From assembly GCA_002733385.1 (NCBI GenBank), contig NVVO01000009.1:23269-32688 (forward strand): a stretch of 9,420 bases of DNA, read 5' to 3'. This document shows positions 1 through 5,939 of the stretch, one piece after another. Numbering within the stretch: the first letter of the stretch is position 1; every line of letters starts with the position of its first letter. The stretch comes from Robiginitomaculum sp. Lineage in GTDB: Bacteria > Pseudomonadota > Alphaproteobacteria > Caulobacterales > Maricaulaceae. Under the pieces are notes generated by a model. It searched no databases. It worked only from the letters and a program-made list of their open reading frames with translations, and had not been told where the DNA came from. A program made the position numbers and the translations under genes.

Positions 1-870
1 CGGCGCAGCGTGTTATTGACCGCCCAAGCCGCCGAATTCGAAGCAACCGACCAGCAAGAAAAAGCCCGCGAAATTGCCAAGAAAGCGGCGGATACAGATC
101 CGGGTTTTGCTCCCGCCGCTGCCTTAGCGGCCCGGTTGATGAGTTTGGACGGAGGACAGAAAAAAGCGGCGCAATTGATCGAAAAATCCTGGGCCAAGTC
201 ACCTCACCCGGCCTTGGCGCTGGCCTTTAAAGAATTGTGGAAACATGAAGATGCCAAGAGTTTGACCCGCAAAACCAAAGCTTTGATCAAAACCAACCCC
301 GACCATAGAGAAAGCATTATCTTGGTCGCTGAGATGGCTTTGGATGCTGGTGATGGTGTCAGCGCTTTATCGGCACTGGGCGCTTTGCTCGAGGGCGACC
401 AAACGTCCGCAAGGTTATGCGTTTTGAGCGCACGAGCCGAAAGTTTATTGCAAAACCCCGTTGATGCCCGCACTTGGCAGCACCGCGCCGCCTGCGCACC
501 CGTGGAAGCGGACTGGTCAGACCTTGATCCCAACGGCGCGGCTTTTAAGTATACAAATGAAGATTGGCGGCGGTTGGTGTCCTCCTACGGCGACAGCGGC
601 ACGTTGATCCATCCGCGCTATGAAGCCTATATGACAAGTCGTCCGGTGGTGTTTGAAGACTTGGGTGCGGATGATTTGGACGATGACACAACCTCAAAAG
701 CGGAAGTTCAAGAAAAAAATGTTTTAGAAGAACAAACCTCTGAACAAGCGAAAAGTGCGCCCGTGCTGGCCCCTAGTGCAGATGATCCGGGGGTTGGTGA
801 GGTTATTGCAACACCGGATGATTTAGCAGACCGTCTGGATAACCTGTTAGATGACAACGATAAAAGCTAG
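1..870 (+). CDS. hemY: HemY-like TPR membrane protein, C-terminal part (5' end outside window)
   Basis: The reading frame is open from the first base (R-R-S, then a GTG codon at 10 that is probably internal) to a TAG stop at 868-870, giving 289 residues. Helical, Ala-rich TPR-like repeats fill roughly the first 160 residues (for example a repeat ending DTDPGFAPAAALAARL and another with SPHPALALAF). After a stretch resembling the HemY C-terminal segment comes an acidic, low-complexity tail ending DRLDNLLDDNDKS. In alphaproteobacteria HemY is an inner-membrane TPR protein usually encoded after hemC and hemD; its role in haem biosynthesis is by association and no enzymatic activity is assigned. 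The N-terminal membrane helices expected for the family are not in the window. It converges on dnaQ with only 23 bases between the stop codons and no convincing terminator there. The family call rests on the repeat pattern and overall resemblance, so it is good but not certain. Confidence 0.75.
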   Translation, partial: RRSVLLTAQAAEFEATDQQEKAREIAKKAADTDPGFAPAAALAARLMSLDGGQKKAAQLIEKSWAKSPHPALALAFKELWKHEDAKSLTRKTKALIKTNPDHRESIILVAEMALDAGDGVSALSALGALLEGDQTSARLCVLSARAESLLQNPVDARTWQHRAACAPVEADWSDLDPNGAAFKYTNEDWRRLVSSYGDSGTLIHPRYEAYMTSRPVVFEDLGADDLDDDTTSKAEVQEKNVLEEQTSEQAKSAPVLAPSADDPGVGEVIATPDDLADRLDNLLDDNDKS

Positions 871-893
871 ATTGTAGTTTAAGCCTTTTATAT

Positions 894-1589
894 TTAAACT
901 TGGCCGCGTTTCCAGATCGGTTTTTCCCCTAAAGCACTGGCAATAAATTGCTCGTGCTCCGCTTGTTCCTTGTCCGTTAGAAAAGGCGGTAGTGCGGTTG
1001 GTCTGGAGCGGGCGACCGAACTTATAACTTCCGCCTGCTGTTGTTCGCCGCCCAAATCAAGTGATTGTACCCGCCCGCCTTTAAGCTCCAAATAAACCTT
1101 GGCCAATAACTCCGCATCAATTAAAGCCCCGTGGGTGGTTCGCGATGCTAAAGAAATATCAAAGCGTTTACACAAAGCATCAAGGGAATTGCTGGCACCG
1201 GGAAATTTACGCCGCGCCAAAACCAAAGTATCAATAAACCGTTTGCGCGGATAGGGATCAAATTCGGCCCGCTCCAGCTCCGCATTGATGAAACCCCGGT
1301 CAAAGTCTGCATTATGGGCTATTAACGGACTGCCCCCAACAAATTCGCGAAAACCGTCGGCTATATCCTTGAACAGCGGTTTGTCTTTTAAAAATTCGGC
1401 GGTCAGACCAGTGATCTCTGTAACCCGTGCGGAGATATCGCGTTGGGGGTTGATATGTGCGTGCCAGGTTTTGCCCGTGGGCAAAAAATCTATCAGCTCC
1501 ACACAACCTATTTCAGTAACCCGATCATCTCCGCGCGCATCAAAGCCTGTGGTTTCAGTGTCAAAAGCAATTTCGCGAACTCCAGACAT
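894..1589 (-). CDS. dnaQ: DNA polymerase III epsilon subunit (3'-5' proofreading exonuclease)
   Basis: A 231-residue DEDDh-family exonuclease that removes misincorporated nucleotides from the 3' end as part of the Pol III core. All three motifs are visible. ExoI is FDTETTG, with D10 and E12 as metal ligands. ExoII is HNADFD at 92-97, with D97 catalytic. ExoIII is HGALIDAELLAKVY starting at H153, with H153 and D158 catalytic. The 170-180 segment contains VQSLDL, which could be a weak beta-clamp-binding motif (inference). The length is normal for the alphaproteobacterial protein. The ATG at 1589 is preceded by AGGGA at a spacing of about 6 bases, which fixes the start. It begins 19 bases after the rho stop codon on the same strand, so it is very probably cotranscribed with rho. 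I see no separate promoter in the gap. Confidence 0.96.
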   Translation of the reverse strand: MSGVREIAFDTETTGFDARGDDRVTEIGCVELIDFLPTGKTWHAHINPQRDISARVTEITGLTAEFLKDKPLFKDIADGFREFVGGSPLIAHNADFDRGFINAELERAEFDPYPRKRFIDTLVLARRKFPGASNSLDALCKRFDISLASRTTHGALIDAELLAKVYLELKGGRVQSLDLGGEQQQAEVISSVARSRPTALPPFLTDKEQAEHEQFIASALGEKPIWKRGQV

Positions 1590-1608
1590 ATTCGTCCCTG
1601 ATAAACCG

Positions 1609-2922
1609 TTATGTGTTCATACTGTCGAAAAACTCTGCATTGCTTTTGGTGTCTTTCAATTTACCTAGCAAAAATTCGATAGCATCCATTGTCCCCATAG
1701 GATTAAGGATACGGCGCAGCACATAGGTTTTTTGCAGCTCTACAGGGGTCAACAATAATTCTTCTTTTCTTGTGCCTGATTTGGTCACGTCGATTGCCGG
1801 GAAAATCCGTTTGTCTGCGACTTTGCGGTCAAGCACAATTTCCGAATTACCTGTACCCTTAAATTCTTCGAAAATAACCTCGTCCATCCGCGAGCCAGTT
1901 TCGATCAAGGCGGTAGCGATAATTGTTAAAGATCCACCTTCCTCAATATTACGGGCCGCACCAAAAAACCGTTTTGGGCGTTGCAGGGCATTGGCGTCAA
2001 CACCGCCGGTTAATACCTTGCCGGAACTTGGTACAACCGTGTTATAAGCCCGACCCAAACGAGTGATGCTGTCCAGTAAAATTATTACGTCCTTGCCGTG
2101 TTCGGTCAGGCGTTTGGCTTTTTGGATGACCATTTCCGCCACCTGAACATGGCGGGTTGCCGGTTCGTCGAATGTTGAGCTGACCACCTCACCCTTGACC
2201 GAGCGCTGCATATCCGTCACTTCTTCAGGCCGCTCGTCTATCAGTAAAACGATCACATAAATTTCCGGATGGTTGGCTTCTATGGAATGGGCGATGTTTT
2301 GCAAGATTACGGTTTTACCAGTACGCGGCGGCGCGACAATCAAACATCTCTGGCCCTTACCAATCGGCGAGACGATATCAATAACCCGGCCCGATATATC
2401 TTTCAATGTCGGGTCTAGGATTTCCATGGTTAAACGGTCGTCCGGATAAAGCGGTGTCAAATTATCAAAATGAACTTTGTTGCGGGCTGCTTCCGGCGTT
2501 TCAAAATTGACGGAATGGACTTCGGTCAGGGCAAAATACCGCTCGCCGTCGAGAGGGCTGCGGATTTCCCCCGATAAAGTATCGCCTGTTCGTAAACCCA
2601 TTTTTCTAATCAGATTCGGGCTGACATAGATATCGTCCGGCCCGGCCAAATAATTGGCTTCTGGAGAACGCAAAAAACCAAATCCGTCTTGCAACATTTC
2701 TAAGACGCCAGTACCGGAAATTTCTACATCTTGGTCGGCCAGCTCTTTGAGCACGGCGACAAAAATTTCCTGCTTGCGCATGGCCCCGGCATTTTCCAGA
2801 CCAACGGCTTCGGCAAATTGCACCAGCTCTGCGGGTTTTTTCTTTTTGAGATCGTCCAAGCCAATCTTTGTGATGGAATCAATATCTATCTCGGCTGGGT
2901 CAAGCTTTTTGGCTATATTCAT
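1609..2922 (-). CDS. rho: Transcription termination factor Rho
   Basis: A 437-residue hexameric RNA helicase/ATPase that terminates transcription of untranslated RNA. Domains in order are: a lysine-rich N-terminal helical domain (about 16-65, including DDLKKKKPAELVQFA); the OB-fold RNA-binding domain with the RNP1-like GFGFLRS at 80-86; the ATPase with Walker A APPRTGKT at 197-204 and Walker B VIILLD at 279-284; the secondary-site Q-loop KVLTGGVD at 302-309; the R-loop KGTGNSE at 355-361; and the arginine-finger motif SGTRKEELL with R385. It is slightly longer than the 419-residue E. coli protein through its N-terminus. The ATG at 2922 is the only usable start: the frame upstream has no start codon before a TAA inside the leader hairpin. 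No clear Shine-Dalgarno sequence precedes it (CCAAAAGCAAAATT), which is worth noting for an essential gene. dnaQ follows in the same transcript. Confidence 0.98.
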   Translation of the reverse strand: MNIAKKLDPAEIDIDSITKIGLDDLKKKKPAELVQFAEAVGLENAGAMRKQEIFVAVLKELADQDVEISGTGVLEMLQDGFGFLRSPEANYLAGPDDIYVSPNLIRKMGLRTGDTLSGEIRSPLDGERYFALTEVHSVNFETPEAARNKVHFDNLTPLYPDDRLTMEILDPTLKDISGRVIDIVSPIGKGQRCLIVAPPRTGKTVILQNIAHSIEANHPEIYVIVLLIDERPEEVTDMQRSVKGEVVSSTFDEPATRHVQVAEMVIQKAKRLTEHGKDVIILLDSITRLGRAYNTVVPSSGKVLTGGVDANALQRPKRFFGAARNIEEGGSLTIIATALIETGSRMDEVIFEEFKGTGNSEIVLDRKVADKRIFPAIDVTKSGTRKEELLLTPVELQKTYVLRRILNPMGTMDAIEFLLGKLKDTKSNAEFFDSMNT

Positions 2923-2956
2923 AATTTTGCTTTTGGTCTGGTTGTTTGAAAGTTCG

Positions 2957-2975
2957 TGGTGTTAGGACAACACCA
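2957..2975 (-). other. Hairpin in the rho mRNA leader
   Basis: TGGTGTT (2957-2963) and AACACCA (2969-2975) form a perfect 7-bp stem around a 5-nt loop. In the rho transcript the hairpin lies about 35 nt before the start codon. It is followed by CGAACTTTCAAAC rather than a run of U, so it does not look like an intrinsic terminator. rho leaders are often autoregulated by Rho itself; a regulatory role here is inference from position only. Confidence 0.45.
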
Positions 2976-3027
2976 GAGTTCGAGAATGGAATACAAATAC
3001 AGGTATTTCAATTTTCGGAGATGATTG

Positions 3028-3057
3028 ATTATATGCTATATTTATTTTGCCCGTCAA
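3028..3057 (-). promoter_or_regulatory. Sigma70-like promoter for rho-dnaQ
   Basis: Read on the minus strand, TTGACG (3057-3052, 5 of 6 consensus) and TATAAT (3033-3028, 6 of 6) are separated by 18 bases. This predicts transcription starting near 3021 and a leader of about 100 nt before the rho ATG at 2922. The spacer is A/T rich. The promoter sits between lysE-like and rho, so rho-dnaQ can be expressed on its own; I see no intrinsic terminator between the two genes in 3058-3128. Confidence 0.7.
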
Positions 3058-3128
3058 GACAAAATGGAAGTTAGAGCCAATAAACTAAGTATAAACATTA
3101 CATTGAATTGATAGAACTTGTTCAAATA

Positions 3129-3755
3129 TTATGGCCGGGACATTGATTTTAGGCCAAGCAGGACAGCCGCAATTAAAATTCCAACTCCGCCTAAACGGTC
3201 AATCCATTTTGCCCCATTTGATGCGGTAAATTCACGCAGGCGTGATGCGGTGAAACCGTAAAAGCTGAGGAATATTCCGTCAATAATAATGTAGGCGGCG
3301 CTCAGTATAAGAAATTGCGGCCAAAACGGTGCCCCGCTTGCAATAAATTGCGGAAACAGTGCGGCGAAAAACACGACGGCTTTCGGATTGGTTGCTGAAG
3401 TGATGAAGCCTTGTAACCATAGAGTTTTAAGGCTGGTGCGCGGGGCGGTGTGTTCAGCTTGTCGTTGGCTAAATGATTTGCGGATCATTTGGATGCCTAA
3501 CCATACCAGATACAACACCCCAGCAATTTTGATGATTATAAAAGCTTTCGGTGCTGCCATGATTAGTGCGGACAATCCAAGCCCCGCCGCCAGCATTTGT
3601 AGCATATTGGCCGTAAGATCACCTGCGGCTGTGGCCAAGGAGCGGCGAAAACCATTTGATGCACTATTGCTCAACATCAACAAATGGCTAGGCCCAGGTG
3701 TGCTCATCAAGGCGAGAACCGTAAGGGTATAGGCGATTAAAACTTCCATTTGCAT
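3129..3755 (-). CDS. LysE/RhtB family amino-acid exporter
   Basis: A 208-residue, strongly hydrophobic protein with the layout of the LysE/RhtB family: about six membrane segments, with no cleavable signal. These inner-membrane proteins export amino acids such as lysine, threonine or homoserine lactone. Visible family signatures are STPGPSHLLMLSNSASNGFR near residues 18-37, the third-helix region KIAGVLYLVWLGIQMIR, and GFITSATNPKAVVFFAALFP in the second half, with the conserved NPK. The length is typical. The first ATG (3755) has AGGG at a spacing of 7; a second ATG two codons in (3749) is less well placed. It starts just downstream of the terminator belonging to the receptor remnant, so it needs its own promoter, and none is obvious in the roughly 30 bases available. 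The exported substrate cannot be told from the sequence. Confidence 0.9.
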   Translation of the reverse strand: MQMEVLIAYTLTVLALMSTPGPSHLLMLSNSASNGFRRSLATAAGDLTANMLQMLAAGLGLSALIMAAPKAFIIIKIAGVLYLVWLGIQMIRKSFSQRQAEHTAPRTSLKTLWLQGFITSATNPKAVVFFAALFPQFIASGAPFWPQFLILSAAYIIIDGIFLSFYGFTASRLREFTASNGAKWIDRLGGVGILIAAVLLGLKSMSRP

Positions 3756-3774
3756 GATATGACCCTAAAACCGC

Positions 3775-3797
3775 TTTTTGTTTACGTCAAACAAAAA
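3775..3797. repeat. Perfect 9-bp A/T-rich inverted repeat upstream of the LysE-type gene
   Basis: TTTTTGTTT (3775-3783), the spacer ACGTC, and AAACAAAAA (3789-3797) make a perfect inverted repeat 20 bases upstream of the exporter start codon. One arm is the T-rich tail of the receptor-remnant terminator read on the minus strand. It could be an operator for the exporter gene, or simply a second weak hairpin that makes the terminator work in both directions. The sequence does not decide between these. Confidence 0.45.
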
Positions 3798-3823
3798 CAC
3801 CCCCGGCACTAAGCCGGAGGCGT
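3789..3823 (-). terminator. Intrinsic terminator of the lost TonB-dependent receptor
   Basis: On the minus strand the stem GCCTCCGGC / GCCGGGGG (plus-strand arms 3813-3821 and 3800-3807) encloses the loop TTAGT and is followed by TGTTTTTGTTT. The one plus-strand C/A mismatch (3802 with 3818) becomes a G-U wobble in the minus-strand RNA, which supports this direction. It lies 24 nt after the stop codon of the receptor remnant and is a close copy of the terminator at 7595-7630. Confidence 0.85.
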
Positions 3824-3847
3824 CTGAATATAAAGCTTTGCTTGCGC

Positions 3848-4024
3848 TTAGTAAGTGATGCGCAATTTCGCGTAGTATGAACCACCGTTAAAGCCGCCTG
3901 GTGAACTTTCAGGGTGAAGTTGGCCAATGCCCAACTGTCCTGGATTTTCGTCCGGGAAGTTGTCAAGGAAATTGGCAGCGCCAATGATGACTTCAACATT
4001 TTCCGTAACCTGAGCGCCACCAAA
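3848..4024 (-). pseudogene. C-terminal remnant of a TonB-dependent receptor
   Basis: Between an in-frame TAA (4025-4027) and the terminal TAA (3848-3850), 58 sense codons encode the end of an outer-membrane TonB-dependent receptor. It contains ENVEVIIGAANFLDNFP and ends FNGGSYYAKLRITY, with the C-terminal aromatic residue needed for barrel assembly. Its last 56 residues align without gaps to the end of the receptor at 7654-9420, with 42 identities counted by hand (75%). There is no start codon or signal sequence, and similarity stops at about 4018, so this is a 3' fragment of a lost gene and not a small protein. An 82-codon frame overlapping it (3787-4035) is a shadow of this remnant. The rest of the gene is absent: the next 126 bases lead to the phosphatase gene and show no further receptor sequence. 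Confidence 0.88.
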
Positions 4025-4044
4025 TTAACCCCCAAACACCTGAT

Positions 4045-4073
4045 TTGACAATAATTATCTTTTACGTCATACC
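4045..4073 (+). promoter_or_regulatory. Candidate promoter for the PhoD-type gene
   Basis: TTGACA (4045-4050) is a perfect -35 box. With a 17-base spacer the -10 would be CATACC (4068-4073), which matches only 3 of 6 consensus positions. The start codon lies about 75 bases downstream of the predicted transcription start. The weak -10 suggests either an activated promoter or a chance match. The promoter lies immediately next to the point where receptor similarity ends. TTTACGTCA at 4061-4069, within the promoter, is repeated at 3781-3789. Confidence 0.35.
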
Positions 4074-4153
4074 CCTAAAACAAGTGAGTGGCGGCATTGC
4101 TAAAGTGTTTTATCGTCCTTTTCGGTTTTCATCTTCAAATTTAGGCATTCATA

Positions 4154-5851
4154 ATGACATATACACCAAATCGCCGTGATACCCTCGCTATACTTTCAGC
4201 AACGGCTCTCGCCTCATGTGCTCCTGACGACACGCCTACATTAAAAGATATGGCTGAAAAACCCGCGACTGAAAACCCGGTTTTTGCCCACGGCGTGGCG
4301 AGCGGAGACCCCGATAATAACAGCCTTGTTTTGTGGACCCGCATTACCACGACCAAAGACGTTGAAACTGTCACTTGGAAGATATCTAAAACTAAGGATT
4401 TTGCAGTATTGGCCGGTTCAGGTGAGCTGACAGCTTCAGCAAAACGTGACTATACGCTCAAAGTTATCGCGAAAGGGTTAGAAACTGGTCAAAGCTATTA
4501 TTACCAATTCAAAACGGGGGCCATAAGTTCTCCTATTGGTCGTACAAAAACATTGCCAGGCGGGTCGCCCAAAAGTCTGGGCATCGCTTTAGTTTCGTGT
4601 TCTCATTACACATTCGGCTTTTTCAACGCTTATGATGCTATCGCCAAAGACGAAGCTATTGATTTTATTTTGCATACGGGCGATTATATTTATGAATATG
4701 GAGCCGATGGTTGGGGGCACGAAACAGGAGAGATTATAGGCCGTTTTCACGCGCCCACGCATGAGATTGTGAGCTTGTCTGACTACCGCATCCGCCATGC
4801 ACAATACAAAACCGATGCAGGCACACAAGCCATGCACGCCGCTCATCCTTTTCTTTGTCTTTGGGACGACCACGAAACCACGAATAATCCGTGGATGCAC
4901 GGCGCAAAAAACCACAACCCTGAAGAAGGAGAAGGCGAATGGGCGCCGCGCCGAGACGCCTCTGTGCAAGCCTATTATGAATGGCTGCCGATCCGTGATC
5001 CGCAAATGGGTGAGGATCCTAATGCCTTTTGGCGCAGTTATGTCTTTGGGGATCTGGCAACGCTTGTTACGCTTGAGAGCCGCCATACGGCCCGCGCCGA
5101 ACAAATTGATTATCGTAAATACTACGACACGGTCGTGGATGAGGAGACGGCAAATGCGTTAAAAGACGACATAGCCGCACCAAACCGCCAAATGATTTCT
5201 GACGACATGCAAGCATTTCTCACAGACGCATTCAAAACTTCTGTAGAAACGCGCCAACCTTGGCGCTTGGTCGGCAATGCAACTCCGATTGCTCGTATGC
5301 TTATCCCTGATCTTGAAGGCTTAGGCACACTTTCAGAAGCGGGCCCCGTTCAAATGAAATCAAGTTCTGCAAAATCTCTGCTCTGGAGAGGAAAATATAA
5401 TCTGCCGTTCTTCTCGGATACATGGGACGGATATCCTTGGGCGCGTGAAAATCTCTATGCCGCTTGCCGCGAAGTTGGCGCCCAAGACATGCTTTTCCTT
5501 ACGGGGGATAGCCATAGTTTTTGGATGAATAAACTAACTGATGATAACGGTCGCCCTATGGGGCTTGAATTAGGCACAGCCGGTGTTACCTCACCAGGTG
5601 TTTTTGTTGGTAATGATTGGAATAAAACAACGGCAACGCGTTTAGATAACATGTTTGCAGACGAGGTAGAAGAAGTGGTTTGGACAGATAATTTTCACCA
5701 AGGTTATGTCAGGCTTGAATTGTTTCCAAACCAAGCCAAGGTCAGTTTTATGGCAGTGAGTACAGTTTTGAAGCCTAGCTACACAATAAAGGTTCTCAAA
5801 GAAACAGTCATAATGCACAAAGGGAACTCCATAGTATATACGAACCCCTAA
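4154..5851 (+). CDS. PhoD-type alkaline phosphatase/phosphodiesterase, Tat lipoprotein
   Basis: A 565-residue secreted metallophosphatase of the PhoD family, which releases phosphate from phosphomono- or diesters. The N-terminus has a twin-arginine motif (NRRDTL, R7-R8), a hydrophobic stretch and the lipobox LASC with C22, so a folded, metal-loaded lipoprotein exported by Tat is predicted. The PhoD N-terminal beta domain starts at FAHGVASGDP (44-53) and runs to about 133. The catalytic domain shows the conserved Cys in VSCSHYTFGFFNAY (C149; the equivalent Cys binds Fe3+ in B. subtilis PhoD), HTGDYIYEYG (D176), LWDDHETTNNPW (236-247) and LTGDSHSFW (D452, H454). No key residue seems missing and the length is normal. 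The ATG at 4154 has only a weak AGG 8 bases upstream. It converges on the amidohydrolase gene. Whether phosphate starvation controls it is unknown; I saw no convincing Pho box. Confidence 0.94.
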   Translation: MTYTPNRRDTLAILSATALASCAPDDTPTLKDMAEKPATENPVFAHGVASGDPDNNSLVLWTRITTTKDVETVTWKISKTKDFAVLAGSGELTASAKRDYTLKVIAKGLETGQSYYYQFKTGAISSPIGRTKTLPGGSPKSLGIALVSCSHYTFGFFNAYDAIAKDEAIDFILHTGDYIYEYGADGWGHETGEIIGRFHAPTHEIVSLSDYRIRHAQYKTDAGTQAMHAAHPFLCLWDDHETTNNPWMHGAKNHNPEEGEGEWAPRRDASVQAYYEWLPIRDPQMGEDPNAFWRSYVFGDLATLVTLESRHTARAEQIDYRKYYDTVVDEETANALKDDIAAPNRQMISDDMQAFLTDAFKTSVETRQPWRLVGNATPIARMLIPDLEGLGTLSEAGPVQMKSSSAKSLLWRGKYNLPFFSDTWDGYPWARENLYAACREVGAQDMLFLTGDSHSFWMNKLTDDNGRPMGLELGTAGVTSPGVFVGNDWNKTTATRLDNMFADEVEEVVWTDNFHQGYVRLELFPNQAKVSFMAVSTVLKPSYTIKVLKETVIMHKGNSIVYTNP

Positions 5852-5860
5852 TGAATAGAG

Positions 5861-5897
5861 AGAGCTCCCGGCTGGAAAGCCGGAACCGCACCGCTCT
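5861..5897. other. Nested hairpin between convergent genes, related to the receptor terminators
   Basis: CCGGCT (5868-5873), the loop GGAA and AGCCGG (5878-5883) form a perfect 6-bp stem. An outer AGAGC/GCTCT pair (5861-5865 with 5893-5897) encloses it. It lies 9 bases after the PhoD-type stop and 42 bases beyond the amidohydrolase stop, so it could end or protect both transcripts. No T-run follows on either strand, so it is not a standard intrinsic terminator. On the minus strand its core matches the terminator at 7595-7630 at 19 of 22 positions, including the loop. Confidence 0.5.
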
Positions 5898-5939
5898 AGG
5901 GTCTGTGGATAATTATGGCTGTATCACCTATTTTTTACT

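Noticed and set aside
877..899. GTTTAA...TTAAAC inverted repeat between hemY and dnaQ
   Set aside because: It has only six A/T-rich pairs with an 11-base loop and overlaps the dnaQ stop, too weak to call a terminator.
3787..4035. An 82-codon open frame on the minus strand
   Set aside because: It is out of frame with the receptor remnant and runs through its terminator; its sequence resembles no protein and a matching shadow frame exists over the intact receptor end (7560-7850).
3781..4069. Target-site duplication of a mobile element
   Set aside because: The 9-base repeats enclose only the receptor remnant and terminator; there are no terminal inverted repeats and no transposase.
4589..5104. 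A 171-codon minus-strand frame inside the PhoD-type gene
   Set aside because: The plus-strand frame carries all PhoD motifs through this stretch; the antisense frame shows no recognisable domain and is a coding shadow.
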